NCBI GenBank assembly: GCA_013297885.1
Contig: JAAFIR010000018.1
Span: 34,372 to 98,371, forward strand
Direction: 5' to 3'
From: Leptospirales bacterium
Lineage (GTDB): Bacteria > Spirochaetota > Leptospiria > Leptospirales > Leptospiraceae
DNA length: 64,000 nt
Shown here one piece after another: positions 7,303-16,212 of this stretch. The first letter of the stretch is position 1. Each line of letters opens with the position of its first letter. The notes beneath the pieces are model-generated. The model saw only the letters and a program-made list of their open reading frames with translations. It did no database searches and had not been told where the DNA came from. Made by a program: the position numbers and the translations under genes.

Positions 7303-8007
7303 CTATTTAGAATATTTTTCGTCTGAAATTACACCCTCAGCAGTCCATCCTGTTGGTTTGTGACAAGTTAAACAGTTTTTTAACATTGAATTATCTTTTA
7401 CTTTTTGTTCGAAAGAAGGTTTTGCTGTGGCTTTTACAATGTCTTTTTTGTAATCTGACATGATAATTTCTTTGCTACCTTCTTTAACTGCACCACCATT
7501 TCCTTTTTCAACAATTTTTGGTTTTGCTCCAGCCTCAGTTGAACCAATTTCAACTTTACCTTCACAAATACAATTCATTGCAGTTTTAGTTTTTTCTTCA
7601 TAAGAAGTTGCAAAAGCAGTTCCACGAACACCAGCAGTTGAAGTTGGAGTTACCGCTGTAACTTTTTGACCTTTTAGATCAACAAGTTTAAACCAAGCCA
7701 TTCCATTTTTAACTTCTAAAGTTCCTTCTTTATCTTTTGAAAAAAGAGATTTTAAAACTAAAGTAGTATTTGGTTGGAGTTTAAAATCAGATCCTTTATA
7801 AGAAATATTAGTGAGTGATCCATTGCCTGTCATTATTGTGTCACCCTCATTTAACATATCATTAAGTTTAAGTAACTTCCAATTTGAATTTGCTTCATTA
7901 GTTTTGGCTGAAACTTTTCCAATTAGAAAAGTGATTTTTGCTTTTTCAGTCGCTTGTGAAAATAAAGAAAAACTAAATACTAAAATTCCTAAAAAAATTT
8001 TGTTCAT
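7303..8007 (-). CDS. Exported FecR-domain protein with C-terminal CxxCH motif
   Basis: 234 residues. Signal peptide MNKIFLGILVFSFSLFSQA; then a FecR domain (about 25-165): GDTIMTGNGSLTNISYKGSD, LEVKNGMAWFKLVD, and PTSTAGVRGTAFATSYEEK. A normal FecR domain is a periplasmic signal-relay fold. The C-terminus (about 205-234) adds NCLTCHKPTGW, a textbook c-type heme attachment motif (C-x-x-C-H). Two further Cys occur at MNCICEGKV. GAGGATTTT precedes the ATG. No sigma factor or TonB receptor is adjacent, so it is not a classical Fec relay. Heme binding is inference from the motif. Confidence 0.85.
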   Translation of the reverse strand: MNKIFLGILVFSFSLFSQATEKAKITFLIGKVSAKTNEANSNWKLLKLNDMLNEGDTIMTGNGSLTNISYKGSDFKLQPNTTLVLKSLFSKDKEGTLEVKNGMAWFKLVDLKGQKVTAVTPTSTAGVRGTAFATSYEEKTKTAMNCICEGKVEIGSTEAGAKPKIVEKGNGGAVKEGSKEIIMSDYKKDIVKATAKPSFEQKVKDNSMLKNCLTCHKPTGWTAEGVISDEKYSK

Positions 8008-8113
8008 AAAATCCTCATTTGATTAAATATCGAACTAAATTTATGATACTAAAATTTTTTGACAAACGAAATTTTTGATAAAAGATTTTTTTTTCTTGGG
8101 AGAGTAAAGGGAG

Positions 8114-8857
8114 TTAATAAACCAGATTTTTTGAAATCTCTAAAATTTTTTTTGCAAGTATTTCAAGAGATATAACATCTTGGGTGCAATATTCAATTAA
8201 TTTTTCTAGCGAATTTCTGTTTTGGTAATTTTTCCAATCAATCCAAAGGTAAATTGCATCTAATCCATTTAGTCCATCAATTGAATCTGATCGTTTAATT
8301 CCAAGTTTTGTTTCAATTTTTTTTAAACCACCTTTAAGTCCAATTTGGTAAGACAACCACCTTAAATCTATATGAGCAATTTCTAATTTAGGTATTCTAA
8401 AATAATTTTTTATCATTGGAATATCAAAAGAAGTTCCATTAAAAGAAACTAAAAGTTTTACATCTTCCAAAAAATCTAAAAATGAATCTAAATTATCTCC
8501 ATTTAAAAATTGATAAACTCTATTTTTATAATAACAGATAATCAAAGTTATGTTATCACCATAATTCTGACCATTTGTCTCTATATCAAAAAAGCATGCT
8601 CTAGAAAAATTTTCTTCTAGTACTTTCCATTTTTCTTTTGGATGAAGTTTAGTAGAAAAAAACTCCAAATCATCTTGTTCTAATTTTTGTATTGAATTTT
8701 CAATTTCTAAAACTAATTCAGATTTTTTTTTATCGTTAAATGGAATTTTTTCAATATTATCTAATACTTCGAACCAAGTTGTATTTCCAAATTCAGAAAT
8801 AATTTTTAAATTGGCTTTACCAATCCCTTTAAAATGTAAAAAAGATGTATTTATCAT
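8114..8857 (-). CDS. RNase H-like 3'-5' exonuclease domain protein (YprB type)
   Basis: 247 residues. The C-terminal two thirds contain the DEDD exonuclease motifs: FFDIETNG (Exo I, D-x-E, about 89-96), LVSFNGTSFDIPMIKNYF (Exo II, about 137-154) and YCTQDVISLEIL (Exo III, about 224-235). This is the RNase_H_2/YprB ribonuclease-H-like domain. The first 25 residues (FKGIGKANLKIISEFG) resemble a helix-hairpin-helix that could contact DNA. Substrate unknown; expected to act on nucleic acid in the cytosol with two metal ions. Confidence 0.8.
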   Translation of the reverse strand: MINTSFLHFKGIGKANLKIISEFGNTTWFEVLDNIEKIPFNDKKKSELVLEIENSIQKLEQDDLEFFSTKLHPKEKWKVLEENFSRACFFDIETNGQNYGDNITLIICYYKNRVYQFLNGDNLDSFLDFLEDVKLLVSFNGTSFDIPMIKNYFRIPKLEIAHIDLRWLSYQIGLKGGLKKIETKLGIKRSDSIDGLNGLDAIYLWIDWKNYQNRNSLEKLIEYCTQDVISLEILAKKILEISKNLVY

Positions 8858-9163
8858 TTATCAACTTTTTATTCCAATTTTAAGTAAATTGAATTTTTCA
8901 AAATTTCTTGTATTTAATTATTCAATGAACTTAATTTCTTTAGTTTATAATTCAAATTATTATTGCAAGCTTTTTTGATACTATTCATTAAAGAACCCTA
9001 GCAGTCTAAAATCTAATTCTTTAATAAAGTTTTTTTATTTTAAAAATAAAATTCATATCTATAAAAGAACCAAGTTTTTTACTTTAGTTTACTTATATTA
9101 CTAAAAGTTTATTTGTGATTTTTAATATAAAAAAATATTTTTTTTATTTCAAAAAAAATTTAG
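8858..9163 (+). other. Gene-free AT-rich region
   Basis: No protein-like frame and no element boxes are visible between the divergent exonuclease and hydrolase genes. The motif AAAGAACC occurs twice (about 8991 and 9064). Otherwise the stretch is long runs of A and T, and probably holds the promoters of both flanking genes. Confidence 0.5.
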
Positions 9164-9192
9164 TTGATATTTAATTCGATTTATAGTATTCT
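9164..9192 (+). promoter_or_regulatory. Candidate sigma-70 promoter of the secreted hydrolase gene
   Basis: TTGATA at 9164-9169 and TATTCT at 9187-9192 are spaced by 17 bases and lie 26 bases before the start codon. A strong AAGGAG ribosome-binding site follows. In DNA this AT-rich such matches are not rare, so the call is tentative. Confidence 0.4.
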
Positions 9193-9217
9193 AAGAATAT
9201 AAACAAGGAGAAAAAAT

Positions 9218-10027
9218 ATGTTTAATTTAAAAAATTTAATTGCACTAGTAGCTTTTGCTTCTATGTCACTTTCTGCTGGAACTATCACTGTGTTCGTTCA
9301 TGGTAAATCTGGTAAAAATCATAGTGGAACAGGAACTACTGATGTAAACAGCTATTGGGGTGCAGACCCAAATACAGTTGCAGGAACAAAATATTTTGTA
9401 GGTTATGATGGAACTTCTGATCCAAGAACTTACGGAACAGATAGAGCACAAACAAACTTGACAACTGTATTAACACAAAGATGTAAAGGTGTTGATACTT
9501 GCAAGATCGTTTGCCATTCTGCTGGTTGTTATGCAACTGAATATTGGTTATCAAGTTTAGGTGGAACTGCTTCTAGTAGAGGTTTTAGAATTTCTGTTGT
9601 TACTGCACTTGCAGCTGCTTCAGGTGGTTCTGAATTAGCTTCTGCTCTAAACGGTATCAGTTTTGGTTTTGGTGGTAATTCAATGGACAAAGCTCTCATC
9701 GTGAACAATGCGAGAACTTCATTTAACCACAACAACACTGCTGGGGTAACTGTTGCGCATGTTCCAGGTTACAAAGGTATGTTTGGTGCTTCTGCAATTC
9801 TTCCAGGGGAAGATGATTATGCAGTTGCTTATCATTCAGCTTGTGGATATAGCACAGTTGGTGGATTAAATAAATGCCAAAGTTCAATCACTCAATCAGA
9901 GGGAATTTGGCCATTTAATTCAAATAAAACCTATGTTCAATATTTTGGACATACAAGAGCACCATCTGTTCCTGTTGAAGGACTTTACGAAAACCATGGT
10001 GAGTTAACAAACGACGGCTGGAGATAG
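9218..10027 (+). CDS. Secreted alpha/beta hydrolase (lipase-like)
   Basis: 269 residues. Signal peptide MFNLKNLIALVAFASMSLSA, then ITVFVHGKSG (about 23-32), the oxyanion-hole type HG segment of alpha/beta hydrolases, and the nucleophile elbow CKIVCHSAGCYATEYW with Ser in H-S-A-G (about 102). A late His in YENHGELTNDGW near the C-terminus is the probable catalytic His. The even spread of Cys (RCKGVDTC, VCHSAGCY, HSACGY, KCQ) suggests disulphides outside the cytosol. Codon use is better than the neighbours and the ribosome-binding site AAGGAG is strong, hinting at high expression. Substrate unknown. Confidence 0.75.
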   Translation: MFNLKNLIALVAFASMSLSAGTITVFVHGKSGKNHSGTGTTDVNSYWGADPNTVAGTKYFVGYDGTSDPRTYGTDRAQTNLTTVLTQRCKGVDTCKIVCHSAGCYATEYWLSSLGGTASSRGFRISVVTALAAASGGSELASALNGISFGFGGNSMDKALIVNNARTSFNHNNTAGVTVAHVPGYKGMFGASAILPGEDDYAVAYHSACGYSTVGGLNKCQSSITQSEGIWPFNSNKTYVQYFGHTRAPSVPVEGLYENHGELTNDGWR

Positions 10028-10037
10028 CCCTCAAAAA

Positions 10038-10067
10038 AAAAAGCAAAGATTAATTTCTTTGCTTTTT
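10038..10067. terminator. Bidirectional rho-independent terminator
   Basis: Arms AAAAAGCAAAG at 10038-10048 and CTTTGCTTTTT at 10057-10067 enclose an 8-base loop, with A-runs before and T-runs after. It lies between the ends of two convergent genes and would stop transcription from both sides. It is the clearest simple terminator in the window. Confidence 0.8.
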
Positions 10068-11025
10068 AATTTTTTTCTACTCTTGATTTAATTACTTTTA
10101 AAATATTACTTTGAATATCTCTCATTAAAAAATCACCCCAAAGACTTGCATAAAAATTAAATCGAGTTGAAAGTCTATACTTGGAATAAAGAAGAAGATT
10201 AATTTGATTATCAGAAACTTTTACAATTTCATATTCTCCATAAAGTGCATCAAAGTATTTTCCACCCACAACAACATGTTCATCAAGAGTTGTAAGAGGA
10301 ATATTATTTGGATCTGCTTTGATTTCAAAACCAATTTTTTGGTATTCATCCCAAATATTAATTGTTTCAATAAATTCTAAACCTTTTTCAAATTTTGCTT
10401 CTCTAACTCCACCAATACCTTCATGACTTAGAGTTGCTTCAAGTGGTTTTGGAAATCCCATTTTATAAAAAAAACCTTCTTGGGTTTCTATGATTTTTGG
10501 AATTTTGATAATATGTTTCCAGACTATTTCTGGTTTTGAATTAATAATAATACTAGTTTCAACTTTTCTAATTTCAGTTGGTAATTCTAATTTATTTTCA
10601 ATTAAAGAAACATATATTGGAGAGAGTAAAACAAGAATAATTGCAAATGAATGAACTTGGTTTTGGTTTGTATATTTAAAATAAATCCACATAAAAATTC
10701 CACCTATTACAGCTATAACACAATAGATCGGGAGTGCCATAACAAAACAAATTAATCCCTCCCAGCCAAGTATTAAAGCTACTACAAAACAGATCAATGA
10801 ATTTAGTACAGGCATTCCAATTATATAATTCCAATTTTTTCTTTGTTTCTCATCACCTTGGTAAACAGTTATTAGTCCAATTACAAAAGGTACGAAAAAA
10901 ACGAATGCCATTGTCATTACGCCAAACATATCTTTAAATGTTTCTATCGAAAAAGTAACTCTAACTGCAACACCATAACTTACTCCACATAGAATTGGAA
11001 ATAAAAATTTTTTAATAGAATTCAT
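10066..11025 (-). CDS. Membrane protein with C-terminal SRPBCC-like domain
   Basis: 319 residues. Four or five membrane segments fill the first 145 residues. The C-terminal cytosolic or periplasmic part (about 150-319) starts ETSIIINSKPEIVWKHIIKI, the typical opening of an SRPBCC (START-like) domain, and contains WDEYQKIGFEI, GKYFDALYGEYEI and YSKYRLSTRFNFYASLWGDF. SRPBCC folds bind hydrophobic ligands. The ligand here is unknown. The stop codon lies inside the shared terminator with the convergent hydrolase gene. Confidence 0.65.
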   Translation of the reverse strand: MNSIKKFLFPILCGVSYGVAVRVTFSIETFKDMFGVMTMAFVFFVPFVIGLITVYQGDEKQRKNWNYIIGMPVLNSLICFVVALILGWEGLICFVMALPIYCVIAVIGGIFMWIYFKYTNQNQVHSFAIILVLLSPIYVSLIENKLELPTEIRKVETSIIINSKPEIVWKHIIKIPKIIETQEGFFYKMGFPKPLEATLSHEGIGGVREAKFEKGLEFIETINIWDEYQKIGFEIKADPNNIPLTTLDEHVVVGGKYFDALYGEYEIVKVSDNQINLLLYSKYRLSTRFNFYASLWGDFLMRDIQSNILKVIKSRVEKN

Positions 11026-11132
11026 TCAGACCTCAATTCAATTGCACAAAATCAAAATTAAGTGGAAAGCATTTTAATTTATTTTTATAAAAAAAATCTT
11101 TCTACTCATTTAAGTCATGTTAAAAATATAAT

Positions 11133-12932
11133 TTATTCCCATTCAATAGTACCAGGTGGTTTGTTTGTAAGATCAAAAAATACATACTGGATTTCAGGAA
11201 TTTTTTTGATTTCTATTATCATTTCTTTTAAGATATCAGGATCTAATGGATAAAAATTTGCTGTCATTGCTTCAAGTGACTCAACTGGACGAAGCACAAT
11301 CGAAAATTTATCTTTCTCACCAACTGGAATTAACACAACAGGAAACTGCCAAATTTTTTCTAAAAGCTCTCTATAAACTAAAAATTTAGTTATAATTGCA
11401 TCAGCTTCTCTTAAAATATCCGAATTTTTTTTGTTTAGCTCTATTCTAGAATAATTAAAATTGAGATGAGAAATTTTTTCTTCAAATGGTAAAATCAGCA
11501 CACGATTGATTTCAGGAATAAAATTTGTAACTTGAGTAGAAATTTTTTCAAGCTCATCATATGACCTAATTGTATCATTGATTACAGCTGAGAAAGAATA
11601 AGTTCGTTTATCGCCTTGAACTCCAACAGATTTGATCGGTAAAATTTTATATTCAATATTTGAAAAATCAGAAAGGATTTGGTTTAGTTCTTGAAACATT
11701 TTAAAACCAGTTTGAGGATTGGAAGATAACATTCTCACTGCAAGTCCCGGTCCAGGAAAAGGATGACGTTTCACCATGGATTTATCTAGTCCTAGCATTG
11801 TTCCTAGCTCACGAACTTCGTCTTTGTAAAGGTCTTTAATTGGCTCTATGATTTTTCCTTCTTTCAACATTTCTAAAATTTTATCAACCCTATTGTGATG
11901 AGTTTTAATTTTTTCAGAATGTTTTGTGGAACCAGATTCAATTGTGTCTGGGTAAATTGTGCCTTGTCCCAAAATATATTCTTCTTCATTTAGATTAAAT
12001 TTTTTGGAAGTTTCTGATTGGATTTCTAAAAATAAATCTCCAATAATTTTTCTTTTTTCTTCTGGTTCAGTTTTTCCTTTGAGTGCTTCGTAAAATTTGA
12101 GACTTGCATCTTCAATATTCAAATCAATTTTCATTTGGATTAATTTTAATTTTAAATCAAGGACTTCATTTTTTCTCATAAAACCAGTATCCACTAAAAG
12201 ACCTTTTACATTTTCTTTTCCTAAACTTTTAGCTAAAAGCACATAAGACACTGTTGAATCCACACCACCAGAAATTAACATAAATACTTTTTTATTTCCC
12301 ACTTCTGATTTGATTTCAGAATATTTTCTTTTTAAGTATTCATCTAGTGACCAAGTTTTTTCAGTTCCACAAATAGAAATAAAATTTTTTAAAAGCTCTG
12401 AGCCTTTTTCAGTGTGTGTGACTTCAGGATGAAATTGAATTCCATAAATTTTTTTTTCTAGATTTTGGATTGCAGCAAATTTACAATTTCTGGTGGAAGC
12501 AATAATCTCAAATCCTTCAGGAATGGAAGAAACTTCATCTCCATGACTCATCCAAACTTGTTCTGATTTTTGAAATTTTTCAAGAAGCAATGAATCTGAT
12601 TTTTTATCTAAAAATGCTTTTCCATATTCTTTGGAAGCAGATTGTTTTACAACTCCACCAAGCAAGTGAACTAAAAGTTGTTCACCGTAACAAATTCCAA
12701 GAATAGGAATTCCAAGTTCAAAAATTTCTTTGTCTAATTTTGGTGAATTTTCTTCATAAACGCTTGAAGGTCCACCAGATAAAATTAATCCAGAATATTC
12801 TTTGTATTTATTTAAACTTTCTTCGTTAGATAAAATTTCAGTATAAGTTCCAAGTCTTCTTACACGAGATGCAATTAAATGAGCATATTGTCCTCCAAAA
12901 TCAATTACGCCTATTTTCCAAACTTTTTCCAT
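11133..12932 (-). CDS. guaA: GMP synthase (glutamine-hydrolysing)
   Basis: 599 residues; makes GMP from XMP, ATP and glutamine. Amidotransferase half: LSGGPSSVYEE, nucleophile Cys81 in ILGICYGEQ, and the H168/E170 pair in IQFHPEVTH. ATP-pyrophosphatase half: SGGVDST at 221-227, GQGTIYPDTIESGS, HHNRV and RHPFPGPGLAVRM. The end NKPPGTIEWE is conserved. At about 75 residues longer than the common bacterial form, the extra length lies in the dimerisation region after the PGPG loop (VINDTIRSYDELEK to FNYSRIELNKKNSDI), as in long-form enzymes. AGGAGA upstream supports the start. Confidence 0.97.
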   Translation of the reverse strand: MEKVWKIGVIDFGGQYAHLIASRVRRLGTYTEILSNEESLNKYKEYSGLILSGGPSSVYEENSPKLDKEIFELGIPILGICYGEQLLVHLLGGVVKQSASKEYGKAFLDKKSDSLLLEKFQKSEQVWMSHGDEVSSIPEGFEIIASTRNCKFAAIQNLEKKIYGIQFHPEVTHTEKGSELLKNFISICGTEKTWSLDEYLKRKYSEIKSEVGNKKVFMLISGGVDSTVSYVLLAKSLGKENVKGLLVDTGFMRKNEVLDLKLKLIQMKIDLNIEDASLKFYEALKGKTEPEEKRKIIGDLFLEIQSETSKKFNLNEEEYILGQGTIYPDTIESGSTKHSEKIKTHHNRVDKILEMLKEGKIIEPIKDLYKDEVRELGTMLGLDKSMVKRHPFPGPGLAVRMLSSNPQTGFKMFQELNQILSDFSNIEYKILPIKSVGVQGDKRTYSFSAVINDTIRSYDELEKISTQVTNFIPEINRVLILPFEEKISHLNFNYSRIELNKKNSDILREADAIITKFLVYRELLEKIWQFPVVLIPVGEKDKFSIVLRPVESLEAMTANFYPLDPDILKEMIIEIKKIPEIQYVFFDLTNKPPGTIEWE

Positions 12933-12987
12933 GAAGCATTCTCCTAAAAATGAATGATAAAATTCTTACTACCAAAATGATTGAATT

Positions 12988-13386
12988 ATGAAAAATTTAA
13001 AATCTTCTTATGATGATAAACAAACTAACATCAAAACTTTAAACACACCTTTGATAGAAACAATTACAAATATTTATGAGGGTAATGATTATTCAATTGA
13101 TTTTAGCATTCCAGAATTCACCGCAGTTTGTCCAAAAACTGGTCTTCCTGATTTTGGAACTATCGAAATTTCTTATATTCCAAGAAAAGTTTTGGTAGAA
13201 TTAAAATCTTTAAAAGAATACATTTTGTTTTATAGAAATATTGGAATTTTTCATGAAAATGTGGTGAACAAAATTTTTGATGATTTTGTAAAAGCTGCTA
13301 AACCAAAATATTTAAAAGTTGTGGGAGATTATAATCCTCGTGGTGGGATCAAAACTATCGCAACAAGAGAAGAAAAATTTAAGTGA
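12988..13386 (+). CDS. queF: NADPH-dependent 7-cyano-7-deazaguanine reductase
   Basis: 132 residues, the size of a type I (unimodular) QueF. It reduces preQ0 to preQ1 in queuosine synthesis. Catalytic Cys48 lies in FTAVCPKTGLPDFG, with Asp55 nearby; the QueF motif ELKSLKEY is at 71-78 and the substrate-binding H-E pair at 89-90 (IFHEN). No other queuosine gene is in the window. The gene is divergent from guaA, and repeat copy D follows it 12 bases after the stop. Confidence 0.95.
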   Translation: MKNLKSSYDDKQTNIKTLNTPLIETITNIYEGNDYSIDFSIPEFTAVCPKTGLPDFGTIEISYIPRKVLVELKSLKEYILFYRNIGIFHENVVNKIFDDFVKAAKPKYLKVVGDYNPRGGIKTIATREEKFK

Positions 13387-13397
13387 GCAATTTTTTT

Positions 13398-13544
13398 GGG
13401 CGAATTTTTTTGAATAGTAGGTTACAGGCATGCCTCTAACCTACTATTCAAAAAAACCGTGCTTTCCTCTCTTGTCAAAAAATTGCTCACTTCGACTCCG
13501 CTCAGTGAGCTGCAATTTTTTGACACCGAGTCAATCACTTTCGC
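13398..13544 (-). repeat. Three-stem repeat element, copy D (full, reverse)
   Basis: Minus-strand reading: P1 GCGAA/TTCGC, P2 GTGATT/AAGCAC with the A.G mismatch, P3 GTCAAAAAATTGC paired with GCAATTTTTTGAC around an inner hairpin, and P4 with arms GAATAGTAGGTTA/TAACCTACTATTC. It lies between queF and pnuC, both on the plus strand. Confidence 0.85.
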
Positions 13545-13602
13545 ATAGTATATCAAGTAACAAGGGATTAAAACCCTCGTTACTTGAACAAGGATTACGA
13601 GT

Positions 13603-14160
13603 ATGATAGACTTTTTTGACATGGAATTTTTTGGCAGGGCTTTAGGCATCGTTTGTGTTTATTTTTTAATTAAAGAAAATAAATTAGCATGGTATTTTGG
13701 AATTATCAATGTTTCTATTTTTATTTATATATTTTATGAAAAAAAAATTTGGGGACAATTTGTATTACAAATATTTTTTTTGGTAATACAATTTTACGGA
13801 CTATATGCTTGGGGAAAAAAAAATTCTGATTTAAAAATCGAATGGATGGATTTGAATCAAAAAATTTATTCAGTAATTTTTGTTTTAATCAGTTTTTTTA
13901 TTTTAGAACAAGGACTTTATTTTGATGTAGAAAAAACTATTTTAACAAAACTTGATGTATTCACAACTGCATTAAGTGTATTAGCCCAATTTATTCAAAC
14001 TAGAAAAAAAATGGAAAACTGGTTAATTTGGATTTTTGTTGATGTACTTTGTATTTATCTTTTTTACCAAAACGGTCTTTATAAAGTGATGTTTTTTTAT
14101 TCTACTCTTCTTGTGCTAGCAACAATTGGATTTTTTACTTGGAGAAAAAAATGTCTTTAG
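13603..14160 (+). CDS. pnuC: Nicotinamide riboside/mononucleotide transporter PnuC
   Basis: 185 residues with seven or so membrane segments. Signatures are YFLIKENKLAWYFGIINV near the N-terminus and ENWLIWIFVDVLCIYLFYQN then GLYKVMFFYSTLLVLA near the C-terminus, which include the W-x-x-W-x-x-x-D core of PnuC. It takes up nicotinamide riboside (or NMN) by facilitated diffusion, made one-way by phosphorylation inside the cell. The overlapping downstream nadR supplies that kinase, so the pair forms an NAD salvage operon. Confidence 0.92.
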   Translation: MIDFFDMEFFGRALGIVCVYFLIKENKLAWYFGIINVSIFIYIFYEKKIWGQFVLQIFFLVIQFYGLYAWGKKNSDLKIEWMDLNQKIYSVIFVLISFFILEQGLYFDVEKTILTKLDVFTTALSVLAQFIQTRKKMENWLIWIFVDVLCIYLFYQNGLYKVMFFYSTLLVLATIGFFTWRKKCL

Positions 14161-15116
14161 GTTTTGTGCTCGGAAAATTTTATCCTCTTCACAAAGGTCA
14201 TATCTATTTGATCGAAGAAGCTAGAAAAAAAACAGAGAAATTAGTTGTTTTAATTGGAAGTTTACAAAAAGAAAAAATTCCCGGTGAAATTCGATTTGAA
14301 TGGTTAAAAAAAACTTTTCCAGATTTAGAAATTCATCATATAGAAGATGAAAACCCAGAAACCCCAGAAGAGCATCCAGACTTTTGGAATATTTGGAAAA
14401 AAAGTATTCGATCAAAAATTTCTCACAAAATAGATTTTGTATTTAGCTCAGAAGATTATGGTGAGCCACTTGCAAAACTTTTTGATGCAAAGTCTATTCT
14501 AATTGATAAAGATAGAAAAAAATTTCCTATATCTGGAACAATGATTCGTGAGAAGCCCACATTCTACTGGGACTATTTGAGTGAAGCAGCAAAACCCTAC
14601 TTTGTAAAAAAAATTGTATTGTACGGACCTGAGTCAACTGGCAAAACAACACTCTCAAAATTTTTAGCGGAAAAATTTAATACACTTTGGATTCCAGAAT
14701 TTGCTCGTGAGTATTTGGAAGAAAAAAATTCTCCAGTTGTGGAAGAAGATATTACAATTATTGCTCGTGGTCAAATGAAATTAGAAGATGAAGCAATTTT
14801 AAAAGCAAATAAAATTTTATTTTGCGACACTGATATTTTAGTTACAAAAGTTTATTCAGAACACTATTATAATTCTTGTCCAGATTTTTTAATAGATGAA
14901 TGTAAAACCAGAAATTATTTTTTACATTTACTCACAAATAACGATATTCCTCATGTGGCTGATGCTTTAAGAGATAGAGCAGATCGTAGAGAAGAAATGT
15001 TTCATTTATTTGAAAAAGAATTAATAAATCATAACAGAAAATTTGAAAAAATCACAGGGAATTTTAAAGAGAGAGAAAAATTAGCTGTAGAAATAATCGA
15101 AAAAATTTTGCTTTAA
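14151..15116 (+). CDS. nadR: NadR-like NMN adenylyltransferase / ribosylnicotinamide kinase
   Basis: 321 residues. Residues 1-150 are the nucleotidyltransferase domain with GKFYPLHKGH (about 8-17) and ISGTMIRE (about 126-133). Residues about 158-321 form the kinase with Walker A GPESTGKTTL and the following EFAREYLEE. The N-terminal DNA-binding domain of enterobacterial NadR is absent. The ATG at 14151 overlaps the end of pnuC and has GGAG 7 bases upstream; a TTG 12 bases earlier is less likely. It would phosphorylate imported nicotinamide riboside and adenylate NMN to NAD. Confidence 0.93.
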   Translation: MSLGFVLGKFYPLHKGHIYLIEEARKKTEKLVVLIGSLQKEKIPGEIRFEWLKKTFPDLEIHHIEDENPETPEEHPDFWNIWKKSIRSKISHKIDFVFSSEDYGEPLAKLFDAKSILIDKDRKKFPISGTMIREKPTFYWDYLSEAAKPYFVKKIVLYGPESTGKTTLSKFLAEKFNTLWIPEFAREYLEEKNSPVVEEDITIIARGQMKLEDEAILKANKILFCDTDILVTKVYSEHYYNSCPDFLIDECKTRNYFLHLLTNNDIPHVADALRDRADRREEMFHLFEKELINHNRKFEKITGNFKEREKLAVEIIEKILL

Positions 15117-15124
15117 TACTATTT

Positions 15125-15183
15125 AAAGGGGAAAGCCTTCCCCTCGCTTCAAAGCTTCGCTTTTACGCTACCCCTTCTCCGAG
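15125..15183. repeat. Second repeat type, short copy
   Basis: AAAGGGGAAAGCCTTCCCC at the left is followed by CTTCAAAGCTTCGCTTTTA and GCTACCCCTTCTCCGAG at the right. The outer ends AAGGGGAAAGC and GCTACCCCTT are nearly perfect inverted repeats. The same ends recur at 61766-61945, where they enclose about 120 bases of different DNA. Confidence 0.65.
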
Positions 15184-15242
15184 AAGCTTTTTTGAAAATT
15201 ATTTATCTCACCGATATCGCTCGGACAATGCTATCAGCCCGG

Positions 15243-15480
15243 CCAACGCCTTTTAAATAGTGCTAGAATTTCACTTGAAGAAAATTCTTCTTTATCTAAA
15301 TCTGTTACAAATAACATGTTCTCCATTTGATAATTTTTTACCAATAAATCTTGAAGACACTGTTTCCTATCTTCGCGTAATATTCTTCAACTGATTTTTT
15401 ATTCTTTTCTCTTTTTAATTTAATTGTAACTTCTTTGACTCTGTCAGATTCTTTAAAGCCTAAAACTTCATCAGCTTCTA
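15243..15480 (-). pseudogene. Decayed IS4-type transposase fragment
   Basis: Minus-strand frames read EADEVLGFKESDRVKEVTIK with KREKNKKSVEEYYAKI, then after a frameshift RRQCLQDLLVKNYQMENM and LFVTDLDKEEFSSSEILALF with KRRW. The L-x-V-T-D-L ... F-S-S-x-E-I-x-x-L-(F/Y)-x-x-R-W segment is the conserved stretch before the catalytic Glu of IS4-type DDE transposases. No start, no end and no terminal repeats remain. The flanks 15184-15242 and 15490-15600 contain broken pieces resembling the three-stem element (for example GCGAGCCTGATTTTT). Confidence 0.6.
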
Positions 15481-15617
15481 TTTAAAAATTAAGCGAGCCT
15501 GATTTTTATTTTTCGCGATGCTTTCTGTGGCTTGATTCCTTTCACTGTCTGTCAAGCCCGAAAGACAATCGTTCTTTATATTCTTAGCATGAAAAAGCGG
15601 TGAGTATGCAATATTCT

Positions 15618-16142
15618 TTAAAGTGTCGAATCTCGTTGGCGATAGTTTTTTTTATAAAGAGATAAAATTTGCATTCCACTTTCGATATACACGCAAGATT
15701 TCAAATTCGCATTTAGCTCCTTGGACATTTGATTCCAATGAATTCCCATTGAAATCAAAGCTACGGGATTCAAATAAATATCTGCAGAAATTTCCAGAAG
15801 AGTTGGAAAGATTGTCTGCTCATCTTTTGTTTCTCTTTCAACTTGAAAATTTTCACGATTTGCAATGAGTAAACCAAACGATACCGCAAAATATCCAGGA
15901 TTTTTCGATTGCAAAGAAGCATGGAATTCATTTATAATTTTCTCTGCTGCCTTTTCATCAGCCGCTTGATTTGACATTATTAAATTGAATTTATCACAGG
16001 CTGAATCCAAATCTTTTCGCGATAAGTTTAAAGAGTTTTTTTTGTTTGACAAAAGCGATTTTGCAACTTTCACTTCCGCAGAAATACCAGTTTGTAATAG
16101 AATGAATACAAAGAAGAAAAGAAATATTTTTATTAGTTTCAT
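15618..16142 (-). CDS. Exported hypothetical protein
   Basis: 174 residues. Signal peptide MKLIKIFLFFFVFILLQTGISA, then a soluble helical region without a family I recognise (NLSRKDLDSACDKFNLIMSN, AAEKIINEFHASLQSK, PVALISMGIHWNQMSKELNA). Two Cys (DSACDKF and KSCVYI) may form a disulphide. G+C content is visibly higher than in neighbouring genes, and the gene lies between transposase debris and repeat copy G, so it may be acquired. The C-terminal tail (KKNYRQRDSTL) could have been altered by rearrangement. Confidence 0.55.
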   Translation of the reverse strand: MKLIKIFLFFFVFILLQTGISAEVKVAKSLLSNKKNSLNLSRKDLDSACDKFNLIMSNQAADEKAAEKIINEFHASLQSKNPGYFAVSFGLLIANRENFQVERETKDEQTIFPTLLEISADIYLNPVALISMGIHWNQMSKELNANLKSCVYIESGMQILSLYKKNYRQRDSTL

Positions 16143-16212
16143 CCCCCGATTGTTTCTGACTCTTCTTTACCGTATAGCAGTAAACCTATGCAAGCTAATT
16201 TATCAACACAAC

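Noticed and set aside
7123..7326. Small 67-residue protein
   Set aside because: It runs through repeat copy C and the end of the FecR gene; the translation reflects hairpin sequence rather than protein constraint.
11133..12932. Frameshift or fusion in guaA to explain its extra length
   Set aside because: The reading frame is continuous and all conserved motifs are in order; the extra residues sit in the dimerisation region, where long-form enzymes carry inserts.
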